From Aphanomyces cochlioides (lineage: Eukaryota; Oomycota; Saprolegniomycetes; Saprolegniales; Verrucalvaceae): a stretch of 64,000 nucleotides of DNA. The translations under genes were made by a program, and so were the position numbers. This document shows positions 13,101 through 24,081 of the stretch, one piece after another (positions within the stretch are counted from its first letter, which is position 1; every line of letters starts with the position of its first letter). Below the pieces are notes generated by a model. That model made no database searches. It worked only from the letters and a program-made list of their open reading frames with translations, and had not been told where the DNA came from. The DNA lies in the NCBI GenBank assembly GCA_019828595.1, contig JAHQRK010000001.1:3410001-3474000 (forward strand). Reading direction: 5' to 3'.

Positions 13101-14153
13101 GAGAATTGGAAAAATTGCGAAAACAACATCGAATCGCTAAAGTATGGTGCAAATTTACCAAAAATCTTCGTGTCCAGTCAGCTTTCGAAGGAGCTACCGA
13201 AGACAAACTTTTGCTTTTGCACGCATTATTACGCCAACGCTCAATAGCCTCCCACTCAAAATGGCTACTGACGTGGTTGGGACCATTGCAACGGGCCATG
13301 TATGTTCAAAAGCTTGGGAAGGCTGCTTGCATTGCATATTTAGCCAAGCGAGCATTTGTATCCCTTCTCGTTAAAGTTCAAGAGCGCCGAGCGAGTATAA
13401 AAATCCAAGCACAGGTAATGAATATTGAACCTTAGGATGCGTTTTAAACTTTCTAGATTCGTCGCATGTTGGCAAAAAAGCACGTCGAAGTTCTACGCAA
13501 AAAAGTCAGGGCTCAAAAGCTTTGGCAACGTATCCGCATACGTGTGAAGGCGTCTATTTGGTTCTTTGCGATGTATCGACGAGCACACGTCTTGAACCTC
13601 GAAAGGGAATACGCGCGTTTGAAGGAGGAAAACGAATCTGTTGCAGCCAAACTTCACGACAGCAATAATGCCCTAGCAGAGTCAGAAGCATTGGCAAAGT
13701 CATTGGAAGCACAGATCATGCTCCTTCAGCAGCAATTGCAAGAGGTAATGATAGAAAAGACGGCCAGCGCTGAATCATATTAGGCTAACCGAGCCAACAA
13801 CTATCAAAACATGATCACGAGCCCTAATGCCACAAAGGCGTTCAGCTTTGTTGAGACTAATTCGACGTCTTCCTCGGTAATATTTGTCCTTCGTCGCAAA
13901 TTTATCAATCTTTTGCGCATAGGATTGGATGCATGGAAATGCTCCTGAAACGAGTAGTGAAGATGGTTTTTCAACTAGTTTCAATCCCCCAAGTTTACTC
14001 GTGCGGGAAAGCTCACTCAAACTTCGACGTTACGACTCAGATTTGTCAAATCAATTACTACGTGAAGTCGAGCAACAACAAGAGCTCACGAAGAAAATCC
14101 GCAATCTGGTTCTCAATATCAATTGTATTAGGCCGCAGTCACAAGCTCCTTGA
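10110..14153 (+). CDS. Unconventional myosin heavy chain, short-tailed paralogue (multi-exon)
   Basis: Divergent paralogue of the minus-strand myosin at 1,027-8,469, with the same exon layout through the head. The ATG at 10110 gives [17 protein letters not shown], matching [10 protein letters not shown] in the partner. The P-loop [12 protein letters not shown] lies near 10,690, switch [21 protein letters not shown] near 10,880, and switch [10 protein letters not shown] near 11,750. The relay/converter region carries [20 protein letters not shown] near 12,620. IQ-like basic neck segments follow at 13,040-13,400, then a single coiled-coil exon (13,456-13,743), two short low-complexity exons, and the conserved terminal [15 protein letters not shown]. 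The tandem coiled-coil exons of the partner are absent. The end is uncertain: either read-through to the TGA at 14153, or a very short intron after IRNL. It converges on the phosphodiesterase gene 113 bp away. Confidence 0.88.
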
Positions 14154-14266
14154 TGCATTTATATCTTGTATAATAGAAGGGGTTGATGATCTCCATGGAG
14201 TTGAGTTGATTAAGACGACAAAAGACATTGAATCAAATGCTAAATATGCCGATTTAATTTACATTG

Positions 14267-15334
14267 TTATATCACATGACAATCTGCTGGGTTATCCAAC
14301 TGTGATATCCGATTGACTTTGAAGTATCGGCGTTTGTTCTTTCGCGATCCATTGACGCAAGGGATGTCCTCAAAGCGCATACGCTTGAGGTCTGGGTTCT
14401 TGATCAAGTCTTCAGGATGACTCTGTGACTCCGTTAAGTTGAGCCACATGCGTCGGCTCCGCGCAATGTTTGACATGCAATGAACAGTGACATAATCGTC
14501 GAAACGATTTGAGGTACTCAAAAGACGCCACGAAGGGGCGACGAAAGAGTCAATGAAGCCAAGATGCATCTTAGCTTCTTCAGCGCTGAAAAGATCAACC
14601 TTCATGTAAGTGCTGACGGGGATTCCAAGCTTCGCTTCTTCATCAACTTGAAAGCGGAATTCACGAGAAACTGCATGCGACCACCATTTTGCAATGTCAG
14701 GCCGCTTCGTTGGGTTCGAGATGTCAGCACAATGCAGAATCATCTTAGCTTGGGTTAACGTGTCGGACTTGTTGCCATACTCTTGGATGACTTCATCATG
14801 AATTGCCATGTCAGTTGCCAAAATAAGTTCTTCGATAAGTGTCTTGAGGGTATTGCTGTTGGTCTCGTCCAGGTTGTCGAAGATTCGCTCGTTCATCATT
14901 GTCTGAAGAGCAACCGAGGCATGCATAGCTTCCAAAACTGACGCTTTATGATCCGAGAACTCTTGAGCTAATGGCGAGTTGACAGACTTGTGGAAACCGC
15001 TCGTTCGTCCATTGTGCTGAATATCGTGACACAAAGCTGCCAACAGCAATCCTGTGGTTTCCAATGTCGAGAACGGAGATTCTTTCAAACTCTGGATAAG
15101 CATGTACGTGGTATGCATGACATTGAATGCGTGCTTGAAATTGTGGTAAGGCGTCGACAGATACATTGCTGCAACTGTCTGACACAGATTCTTGGCTTTG
15201 TCATTTACACCGAGGAACGCCGTCGCGCCAGACTTTTCGAGGATATGCAGAGCCAGGTCCACATGCTCCTCTGTACTGTACAACCTAGGGTCCAGATCGG
15301 CGTCGAGGGTGACAGTTTTGAGCGACTCGCTCAT
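14267..15334 (-). CDS. 3',5'-cyclic nucleotide phosphodiesterase (class I PDE catalytic domain)
   Basis: Hydrolyses cAMP and/or cGMP. Single exon, 355 residues, ATG at 15334. The class I PDE metal-binding signature is complete: YHNFKHAFNVMH (about residues 79-90), LCHDIQHNGRT about 40 residues on, the ATDMAIH segment, and HCADISNPTK. The invariant Gln/Phe region is represented by EFRFQVDEE. No GAF, PAS or membrane segment is present, so this is a catalytic core with a short N-terminus. The C-terminus is basic (SRKNKRRYFKVNR) and ends in Cys-His-Val-Ile-stop, which fits a CaaX prenylation box. If processed, it would anchor the enzyme to membranes. Substrate preference cannot be read from sequence. 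Confidence 0.93.
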   Translation of the reverse strand: MSESLKTVTLDADLDPRLYSTEEHVDLALHILEKSGATAFLGVNDKAKNLCQTVAAMYLSTPYHNFKHAFNVMHTTYMLIQSLKESPFSTLETTGLLLAALCHDIQHNGRTSGFHKSVNSPLAQEFSDHKASVLEAMHASVALQTMMNERIFDNLDETNSNTLKTLIEELILATDMAIHDEVIQEYGNKSDTLTQAKMILHCADISNPTKRPDIAKWWSHAVSREFRFQVDEEAKLGIPVSTYMKVDLFSAEEAKMHLGFIDSFVAPSWRLLSTSNRFDDYVTVHCMSNIARSRRMWLNLTESQSHPEDLIKNPDLKRMRFEDIPCVNGSRKNKRRYFKVNRISQLDNPADCHVI

Positions 15335-17251
15335 GACTCAACGGATTGCTGTCAAGTGGAGAAACCGCAACTGATCCAATCTTGGCGCTCTGTATGTAAA
15401 ATTGTCGGCTTGTAAAATAATATAATTTTCCTCTCTTTGACTTGAATTTAGTATGCAATGAGTTGTCAGGAAATAAAATTAGCATCTGTGAGTGTCGCGT
15501 TTTCCGTGACTTGTCACAAGTAAGAGGAAAGAACGTGGTCATGGGCCAAACTCATATGGGGCAAACTCATATGGGTCAAACAGGTGGCTCGTTCAGGGTT
15601 GCTAACTCATCGCCTTCTCTTCATGGACGCTTCTTCTTCATGGTCTTGCGTCATAATGGTCATGGAGAGACTGCAAGATCCTCGTGAAAAGAGTTTGTAC
15701 GTGGTTCAACATTCGTTGCTGGGCCGCCACGAAATTGTCGAACACCATCATTTTTTACGCACCAGTAGACATGGCAACTGTTGGATTGACTCTTGAGCTC
15801 TCTATGCCGCCCTTGTCTCATCAGCCGCTGTCTTGTACACTCCTCACTGAATGGCTGGGCCAGCTCGAGCCGATGCTGCTGAAGAAGTCACAAAGCGCGC
15901 TCTTGCTGCTTGCCAAAAATGACAATATCGCCGACGTGTTGACACCGAAATCGTGATTTGAAGTTGCTCACGTTCTTGATTCTGTTCACACTGATACATG
16001 AAATTCTGGGGCAAAGTCCCACCATCTGCTCGGTGTTGTCCAGATGCATCTATTCTGTGCGACACAGTGGTTCAAAGTTCGACGTAGGCGTGCCACGCCA
16101 GATGGCAACATGGCCGCAAGGAGGCCGCCAACGCTGGTGTCCCAGCTCGAGCGACATGCCATCCTTGCGAGAAATGAGTGATCCTGGGGGGCTTTGAAAT
16201 TTTCAGCCTGTAGATATGGTTATTGTCTTGCTCTGTTGGCCCTCGACGAGCGAGCGTGGTTGCGCACGAAGCCGCCCCTTCTCTCTCTCTCGTTTTTTCG
16301 GAAGTGCGCTGCTGCAAAGAAAGCAGGAGCCATGAGAGTAAGGCCGGCACGGTTGACATGTTTCATCTGTCTTGGTCTCTGAACTCCCAGCGACGTTAGT
16401 TCGGCGTTGAAATTGGTAGCGTCCGATCGCCCTCCTGGAAAGTTCCACTCATTCAACTCGAGAAGATGTCCCTCCCCCTTACAATTTGAGTCTGCCCCGT
16501 GATTGTCAGAACGGTGCCGCACTTTCAGCCTGTCGACAGAGAGAGAAGGCATGGTCTTCCAGTGGATTTCAAGGCTGCCTTTCACCTGCAATCGCATTGA
16601 GACACGTCTTCCCCATGGCGATACGATACAAGAAAATCAATTGCGGACAACAGACCAACTCTCTAGGACGAAACCTCTGCGATCGTCGTGTGCATTCGAT
16701 GTCTTTCCGTCGAGGTCCTTCACTTTATCAAATGAAACAACCGACTTGGACATGTGTGTCGTCGTCCTTTCGGCTTTGATTTACGAGCTCACAAGGTGTG
16801 GTACTGAATGACTCGTTGAATAGGCTGTGACGATACTCTGCAGTCAACTGTGGTGCGAGCGATCAATCTGTTACAAACCTGCGACCAGCTCTTGCTAACG
16901 TTAGCACTATCTTTGAATCGCGTCGCTTTCGAACTTGATATCGCACTGAGCGTTGTTGAGCACGACGATGCTCGACTTCGAATGCATTCGACGCTAACTT
17001 GGAAAGTTTCCATGTTCTTCATGGATTTTTATCCAGTACTCTCCTCAAAGAGCACAAGGATCGAATGGAAAAGATGAACTTCCACAAGGATGATGGGTGC
17101 AAGTTCATATCGCTCATACTATTAATAGTCTGAAGAGTTTTTGACCGACTAACGCAAAATGCACCGATTGTGCTCCATGTCAAGCAATTTATGCTGCCTC
17201 GCCTTTGAACATTGCCATTGGTAGGCGTGACACATTCATATTTCGGCAGGT
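15335..17251. other. Intergenic region, possibly holding an unrecognised gene
   Basis: 1.9 kb between the phosphodiesterase and the MYND gene. A short tandem repeat lies at 15,540-15,583. On the plus strand, 16,503-16,798 and 16,849-17,077 read as plausible exons; the second gives a leucine-rich stretch with STVVRAINLLQTCDQLLLTL and ends in TGA. I could not join them in phase with a convincing intron, nor recognise a family. Nothing else was supportable. Confidence 0.35.
15540..15583. repeat. Three-copy tandem repeat, about 14-bp unit
   Basis: The unit CATATGGGNCAAACT occurs three times in a row with small changes (first copy CATGGGCCAAACT). It lies about 200 bp upstream of the phosphodiesterase start codon, so it may sit in that promoter. 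Confidence 0.8.
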
Positions 17252-18054
17252 ATGCGCTGTATTTTTTGCAAGAAGAGCGGAGCTGCCAAGCAGTGCAGTC
17301 GATGTGGGAACGCCACGTACTGCAACCGAGATTGCCAAGTTCGACATTGGCATGCAGGGCACAAGAAAATCTGCGCCGCGAAACCGCTCGTTCTCTTTCC
17401 ACCAGAAGAAGGACTCCGTCACTTGTATCCTGGACCGCCAGGATGGTTCAATCGTGCGGAACACTACATCCAACTCCTTGGCAAGCTCCCCATGCTGCCG
17501 AATCTTGCACAAAAGTATGAAGAGTATCGCGAACGAGAAGCTCGAACTCGATACTTGTACGAACTACTCATATCGTTCCTCCTTGATCTTCTCTCTCTCG
17601 TAGACGCCACTTTTACAAAAAGCAGTCGTATGGGACGTCGGAATGCATTGCATTCGTTGAGCATGAGAAGAACTTTGGCTCCATCGGATTCAACTTGACC
17701 GCTAAGTACGTCGACCGTTCATCGTTTGAGCTCATGGCATGTGCTTGTAGACGACCTTTTGCAGTGACAGACGACGGTCTTTGGTCTTTCGTCGACATCA
17801 TCAACACGATTGGCGTCCCTCCATTGTATCCCAAAGCCATTCGACCAACGTTGCCTCCGTTGGTTCCTCGGTGTGTCCAGTGCAAATGCGAATGCACTGC
17901 CGAGTGCGCTTGCGGAACAAATTACTGCTCAAGAGATTGCCAGCGCATGGACCTCTCAAGGCACACAGAGCATTGCGACAAAGTGCACGCCAAGTATGAA
18001 TTTGCGATGGCACTCACAACGAGATATTGGAAGAGCATGGGCCAAAAGAGTTGA
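17252..18054 (+). CDS. Double MYND-type zinc-finger protein
   Basis: Two exons, 17252-17556 and 17604-18054, joined across a 47-bp intron (GTACGA...CGTAG) that restores frame; the product is 251 residues. The first finger is at the very N-terminus: CIFCKKSGAAKQCSRCGNAT then YCNRDCQVRHWHAGHKKIC. A second MYND-like finger closes the protein (CVQCKCECTAECACGTNYCS then RDCQRMDLSRHTEHC). The middle (LYPGPPGWFNRAEHYIQLL, EKNFGSIGFNLTAKYV) resembles MYND proteins with a C-terminal conserved domain. MYND fingers bind proline-rich peptides, so a scaffolding role is likely. The start is uncertain: CAG immediately precedes GTATG, so an upstream exon could splice in here. Confidence 0.75.
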
Positions 18055-19706
18055 ATTATCACCAGCCATTAGGGTTCGCCTTATACTTACACGTGTATAG
18101 AGCACTATATGTCTTTATACCCGTGTAATTTGTATACCATTATTTAGTATACACTGTGCATGCGTTGCTTTGAGGAGTCGTTTAACCACCGCGGCTCCGA
18201 TGGATCCCGCAAGGATCGACTTGCACTTCCTTAAACAAGAGCTGGTCGTTCTCGTGTCGTCAGTGTACATCTCGCCACCTTATTGTAGTGGCAAATAAGT
18301 CGCGCTGAGGTAGCACTGAGCTTCACACCAATGAGTTTGTAGCCACAATATTTACCAGAAATAGCTTAGTATTCTTGCACAGCAAGAGCAACTTTGACAC
18401 AGTGCAATGGCCTTTCCCTTGTATGGAGTTTGCTCCAGTGGTCCCAAAGTCTAGGATGGTGAAGCTGTGGGGGCCCCCTCTAGCATTAAGACGAACTGGT
18501 GACGAAGAAAGTAAAATGGGCATGAGAGGCTAGTCGATTTACACCAATCACAATGTATAAAAGAAAGTCAACTGCTACGACAATAAGTCATCTAAAAAGT
18601 GTTGTGGACGACGTCTTGGATTTTCTTTTTTAAGTGTGCAGTCCAGGTTCAGAATAGATCAACATGGAATGCAATACATCGTATAATATACGTCCACTAT
18701 ACATGGTATAATATGTATAGCTTGTATAATGAATCAAACTATACTCGTATACTTCCGAACCCTACCAGCCATAACATGATGGAACGCTAGTGCTGCTAAC
18801 CATGGATGGTGACACTGCGTAGTAAACACGAGCCATATTTCCGCTATATTAACACTCAATCTAAAGAAGTTATGGGAGCATTGCCGCCTTGCGACCGACA
18901 TGTTTATAACATTGGTATCGAGGAACCGCAGATAGACAGGATAGTATTCCCATCCTGTTGATCTTAGCGCAAATTATTTGCTGGTTGATCTTGCGAGTAC
19001 AATTGTTGACGGGCTGTTGACCCAGTAAGTTGATAGACTGTAGAAAATCAATATCCCAGCTTCGACATCTTTCAAGGTTCGCGGCATTGATCTGCGCACT
19101 GAAGATTTTGATGGATGATTGAAAAGAATAACGTCGACAACGTTTCAAAGTCATTTTAAATCGCACAGGGGCACGCGGCGTGCTCCTAGTTTTTTTCTAA
19201 ACAACAGTGAACTTGATTTCCCCTGAGAACGACATAACGTATACCCAAAGTGCAATAGGCAAGCTCATGCATGTCCAATATACGTATAGCTTGTTGAAAT
19301 CGACGAGTTGTTTGGGTTTCACAGGCCCAACGAGTTCACGAAGGGGACTTTGTCATTCCTTCGAGAAATTGAATCGTTTCTTTCGACGACGCACGGTAAA
19401 TTCTCTTACTTGTCTTGGTTTAACTACGGAAGAGACCATCGACCGGGACTAGAAGCAAACGCCCAAGATATCCACTGCAAGTACTCTTGATGCACTCCTC
19501 TCTGCAGTGGGATCTTTCATGTTCAAGTCATTTTATCATTTCAAGTGGCTGGTGCAGTCGGCATACAAAAGTCAAGATATTTTATGAAAATGATTCGTCG
19601 CTTTATAAAATGCAAGTCCCTATACTTTATCCAAGTTATTGCTGAAAAGAAACGAATTTCTGCACCACGTTCGTCAATCTTTCATTATTGAGCCGTTGAG
19701 CACACA
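18055..19706. other. AT-rich intergenic region
   Basis: 1.65 kb with no supportable gene. It contains clusters of TATAC/GTATA steps around 18,090-18,150 and 18,680-18,755. A plus-strand stretch at 19,207-19,330 reads ITYTQSAIGKLMHV, faintly like the region after the reverse transcriptase of copia elements. The surrounding frames are broken and I do not call an element. Confidence 0.4.
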
Positions 19707-21877
19707 ATGAATGCAAGCGAAGAAGAATGGAAAGAGATGCTCTATAACAGTGTCGAGTGCGAACTGTGCAATGAACCTTACGGAGACTCAGAAGACCATA
19801 CTCCCCGCCTCCTCAGTTGCGGCCACACCTTTTGCCATGTAAGTCGAGAACACTTTTTGTGCTGCTTGAAAAGTGTCCGTTTCAGCAACAACTCATAAGC
19901 ACCTTCTGTAGTCTTGCCTGAGCGGATGGGCGAACAGTGCAAGCAGCAGTTCTGCCCAAAATGCAGTGGAATGTCCAAGCTGTCGCAGAGAAACTATAAT
20001 TGGAGCTGATGGACTTCCCAAGAATTTTGAAGTGCTGCGTATCCGTGATGAACTGGAACAATGGACATCTGAACGACTTGCTGCTTTTCGAGCCCAGAGT
20101 GAACGTGTCATTGGCGAAAAGGAAAAATTGGCACTTGAAGCTGAGAAGGCTGCTCAAATTGCGCAACAAGAAGCTGCTCAGGCTGCAGAACATGCCGAAG
20201 CACTGCAAAGACAGGTTGCCATCAATGCGCGAGAGAAACAAGCCGCCATCGCTGCAGCAGAAACTGCCCATGCGCGTGCTATTCAGGCAGTTGTGCGCGC
20301 AGAGGAATTACAAAACGAAACAGAAGTGCTTAAAAGGCAAGTCGAATGGGATGCCATTCAACTCCAACAGGTGAAGAAAGACGCCAGTAGTGCCGTGGCT
20401 ATCGCAGCTGATTTGCAATCAAAAGCGAATGCCTTGCAAGAACAGGTAGATTTCATGATAAAACTCAATCTAACTCATCGACAGGTCGACAGAGTTAAAG
20501 CTCAATTGTCATTGCATTCTGGAAAGCACGATCCAACTCGTATGGTTGTTTTAGTGTGTGATCCTATAACAGTTGGCTCATGGCTTTTGCCATATACGCG
20601 ATATACAGTTGTAAGACGTTGATATGTCCTTGGATTCCTCCGACTCTCTTTTTTAGATTTGTATTGCCAACGAAAATGACCAAATGGATTCAATGCGAGC
20701 AGCCAAGGAATGGATCTGCAAGCCAAACCAAGTCCCATTCTTGAAAAGTCATCTTGCGTCCGTCAAAGTATACCGCCGCTACAGCGATTTTGTGTGGCTC
20801 CATCAAGCTTTATGCGACGACTTCCCTGGTCTTTTTGTCCCATTTTTGCCTGGAAAACATTTCTTCAAAAATAACATCGACTTCGTTTCATACCGTATGA
20901 GATCGCTACAGGTTTGTCAACTTCCTGGTGCCATATTATTTACTGTAATGTAATGTAGGCCTTCTTGAGAGAAGTGTTACGAAATCCCGTCATGAGTCGA
21001 TGTGAAGCCACGCGATCGTTCCTCCTATTGTCAACTGAAGAGCTGGAAAAATACAAAGCCAAAACTGAAAAACAAGTCGAACCAATTGTGCCTAAAGCCA
21101 AGTCGCCTCCATCATCTGTCGTCGCGTCATCTTGGCTAGCCCCCGCAACATCCCAATGGGCATGGGGAGCTGTATCAAAGTTGACGACTAAATTAGCGAC
21201 TAAAGCTGGTCTACATACTACTGAGGAGCCTGAAATGGATAGCGAGCAGACTTGGCTGAATCTTCGGCGCAAAAGCTATCAACATTTGTACGTGTCTGTG
21301 GTACCATCTCTGTCTAACAAAATACAGGTGTCAGATGTACCAATCTGCTTCAGATAAGGGTGGACTCGTGTTGAAATTGGAGCGAAAGCAAGTTCGAGAT
21401 TGGATATATTTGGCGCAGGACTTTGAGAGAATTGCTTCGCTAGAAGACAGAGTGTCCAGCATGGCTGGAGAAATGAGAGCATTTGGAGTGGCCAGCAAAG
21501 GCATGCCAGACATTGCAGAACATGCAGTGCTTGAGACCCTCCGTATGCAAATGCTTCAATTGGGGGCGATCGAAGACGGCTTTGATCGGATTCATGCGAA
21601 AGAAGAAGATCTCGAGCAGTTGGATCAAGCAGTTGCCCAAGAAGCCGACAATCACGTAAAAGATCACTTGCTGAACCAGGTCGCACAGAAAAAAAATGAG
21701 CTAGAAGAAATGAAAAACGGTATTACTGGCCAGCTGAAGGAGTTGGAACCTCAAAGATCATTGTTCGTTGCCAAGAACCTCACCAAGTGCTGCGAGGACC
21801 TTTATCAACTCTCAGTCGAGACTCGAGAATCTTGGGAAGCTCTTCGTGATCGCCTCCGCGAAAAAGACTGGACTTAA
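19707..21877 (+). CDS. RING finger - coiled coil - PX - BAR-like protein
   Basis: Exons 19707-19838, 19912-20445, 20485-20610, 20657-20911, 20959-21287 and 21328-21877; all joins keep frame and give about 641 residues. An N-terminal C3HC4 RING is formed across the first intron: CELC, then CGHTFCHSC, then CPSC, as in E3 ubiquitin ligases. An Ala/Glu-rich coiled coil (about residues 85-180) follows. Next is a PX domain with the phosphoinositide-binding VYRRYSDFVWLHQAL, the proline loop VPFLPGKHF and the closing FLREVLRNP helix. The C-terminal roughly 220 residues are helical and Vps5/BAR-like (DWIYLAQDFERIASLEDRVS, ending RESWEALRDRLREKDWT). A likely role is an endosomal sorting nexin with ubiquitin-ligase activity. 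The 39-bp third-position-neutral intron 20446-20484 could be retained. Confidence 0.85.
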
Positions 21878-21882
21878 TATAT

Positions 21883-23472
21883 TTATGAAGAATGTTTTGT
21901 ATATGCTTTGTACGAAGGAGCTACATTGAGGCAATAAGTCTTCATGGAGGGCAAGTCGAATGTCACAGTGTGTTTGCCAAAGCATAATTCTTCATGCGAT
22001 TCGGTGTGCCTTGGCCTCAATTTGCCTGGGAATTGTTTTCTTGATGGTTGTTTGGTTGGCTTTATTTCTTGTACACTGGAACATCCGTGGGCTAACTTAT
22101 TGACAATGCCAACAAACTCTTGCACATCGTGCTCTGCTGCATTGACCATCTCGACTAATTCGCTCACGCGGGCTTTCTCAGCATTTTGAATGCATTCCAA
22201 TAACTACAAGAGTAATCATAAGGGCATTGTCTCCTAGCTGGCGCTACATTTTTGCAAAGTTTTTCGCCCAACTCTAGTAATTACACTCAGTAACTGCAAT
22301 AGCCACAAATGCGGTACCAGTTAAGCCAGTCGCCGTAATAGGATATGGCTCGATGCTTTCATTAGGAAGCTTGTCACTGAGTTTCTCTTCACGGATTGTA
22401 CATCGCAGCCAGGCAATTTCAGCAGGATGCGAGATATTTTGTAATTTCCGTTGACATGCCTCGATTCGCTCCTGGCACATTCTCGAACCATGAATTATAT
22501 CAATCGCATGGACTTACTTGTAGTTCTAGCCGAGCTTCGAAGGAATAATACGCTGGATCTTCATCACTTGAAGCTTGGTGGATTTTGTCATCCTTTGGGG
22601 CAATGGGTTGCGGCTCTGGTGGTGGAATTGCAGGAGATGGAGGCAAAACTTCGATTGGATGCGTCTGGACCTGCGTGACTCTTCTCTGTTGAGAGTGTCA
22701 ATGCTGAATGAAGTGCGTGCAAGCATTATACCGAGGACACACTCGAACGTTTGGGTTTAGGAGCAGGAGTCACGGCAATTTCTTTCTGGATTGTGGATTT
22801 CCGTTTGGGGGGACTTGAGCTTTTCCTCGACGGCTTACGACAGGAGATATACTCCTCTTTGTACAGAACAAACACATACTCGTATAAACCTACAGCTCTT
22901 TCTGCGTCCACCAAGTCATACTGTCTTACCTGTGAGAAAGTCAACGTATGTTTCGACAGCTTTGCCTCGAGCCCAAGTTTCGGCTAATTCGTAAATAGAA
23001 ACACACAGTCGCGTTTTATCAATGGAGAGATGTCCTCCGCTGTCGCGTTTCCAGTCTTCCTGTGAAAGGTGTCGGATGTGTCGTCTCCATGAACATACCT
23101 CAATGAGCTCGTCGATATCATCCGTTATGACTGCCTTCTCTCCGTAGATGCATGAAGTGCCATAAATTAGCCGCTTGTACAAATTGACGTATTCGTCTAG
23201 TCGATCAGTTCATGCCGCGAAACACTCATCACGCTGTACTTCTTTCGAGAGTTCCATTTCCATCAGTGTCGAGAATACTCAATGAACTCTTCCACCATTT
23301 GTCCATTATCTCTGACAATTCGGGATCTTTCAAGTGTTCTTCCATCTCGCTGACGGACGGCTCTAGCTCAAATTTATCGACAATGTAGGAGTCTGTAGGA
23401 CACACCTGGTGCAGCCTCTAAGTTGATAGATGCGTCATTGGATCCACTGATGTTGTGAATCAAAGAAAACAT
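21883..23472 (-). CDS. EF-hand hypothetical protein (multi-exon, 5' end unresolved)
   Basis: Convergent with the RING-PX gene, stops 5 bp apart. Reading down the minus strand, an acidic segment (KFELEPSVSEMEEHLKDPEL) leads into a canonical EF-hand loop DTDGNGTLERNE. The loop is split by a 43-bp intron at 23197-23239, and its position-12 Glu is supplied by the next exon. A second, weaker hand-like segment follows (EDWKRDSGGHLSIDKTRL), then a Lys/Ser/Pro-rich linker (CRKPSRKSSSPPKRKSTIQK), a Pro-rich stretch, and a helical C-terminus (NAEKARVSELVEMVNAAEHD). At least five short introns are needed. The first exon is uncertain; an ATG at about 23472 is the best upstream candidate. Calcium binding at the first hand is likely; no family was recognised. 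Confidence 0.6.
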
Positions 23473-23953
23473 TGCATTTGATACGTGGGGTTTCTCGCTT
23501 GTGCCCTCTACATCAAAATGCCATGGTCATTTATGTGTGTCGACGTTTTCAGTATGTACTGGAGTCGGGCATTGTCGCGGTCCTTTTCCAACTCGGTCAG
23601 TAAATCTAAAAATATCGTGGAGCTACACGGAGGTGTACTCTGTTCATCTTAGTGAGATGACGACGATCACTTTCCCAACGTGCTGGTGTACTCTCTTTGA
23701 GTTTTCTCCTTATCACAAGTAGTCAACTCAAATGCTTGCAATTCGAGCTACAAATGTAGTATGGCTTGATCGATCTGTACATGTGAGCTTAAGAATATTC
23801 TTTCGATTCTAGACGAAAGCTAAGCCCGTTGCATGATGTAAAATGATAATGCGGTCGTGATTGTGGCTGCATGGGGTGCTTTTCCTTCAAGACAATGCAC
23901 ATCGCATACATCACTTCTGCTGTCGCACAGCCCAGGGAGAAGGGAAAAAGTTT
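23473..23953. other. Intergenic, nothing recognised
   Basis: 480 bp between the EF-hand gene and the tRNA gene. No coding exon, repeat or RNA gene was seen. Confidence 0.5.
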
Positions 23954-24026
23954 CTCCCACTGCGGGGCTCGAACCCGCGACCACAGGATTAAAAGTCCTG
24001 CGCTCTACCGACTGAGCTAAACGGGA
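23954..24026 (-). tRNA. tRNA-Lys (anticodon UUU)
   Basis: 73 nt without intron. The acceptor stem TCCCGTT pairs with AGTGGGA (two wobbles). The D arm is GCTC/GAGC, with box A TAGCTCAGTCGG. The anticodon stem CAGGA/TCCTG holds the loop CTTTTAA, giving anticodon TTT. The T arm GCGGG/CCCGC holds TTCGAGC, which contains box B GGTTCGAGCCC. The discriminator base is G and there is no encoded CCA. The gene appears intact. Its first 14 nt are duplicated twice more to the right by retrotransposon insertions, which abut its 5' end. Confidence 0.96.
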
Positions 24027-24027
24027 A
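24013..24027. repeat. Target-site duplication, copy 1 (tRNA-Lys nt 1-14)
   Basis: TGAGCTAAACGGGAA on the plus strand is the complement of tRNA-Lys nt 1-14 plus one upstream base. This copy belongs to the intact tRNA gene and abuts the first base of the U6 sequence. Confidence 0.9.
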
Positions 24028-24050
24028 GGAACCCTTCGGGGTCATCCGTA

Positions 24051-24081
<31 letters not shown>

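Noticed and set aside
18870..19490. Copia-type retrotransposon remnant
   Set aside because: Only one short phrase (YTQSAIGKLMH) is reminiscent. Neighbouring frames do not continue into RNase H, and no LTR or duplication was seen.
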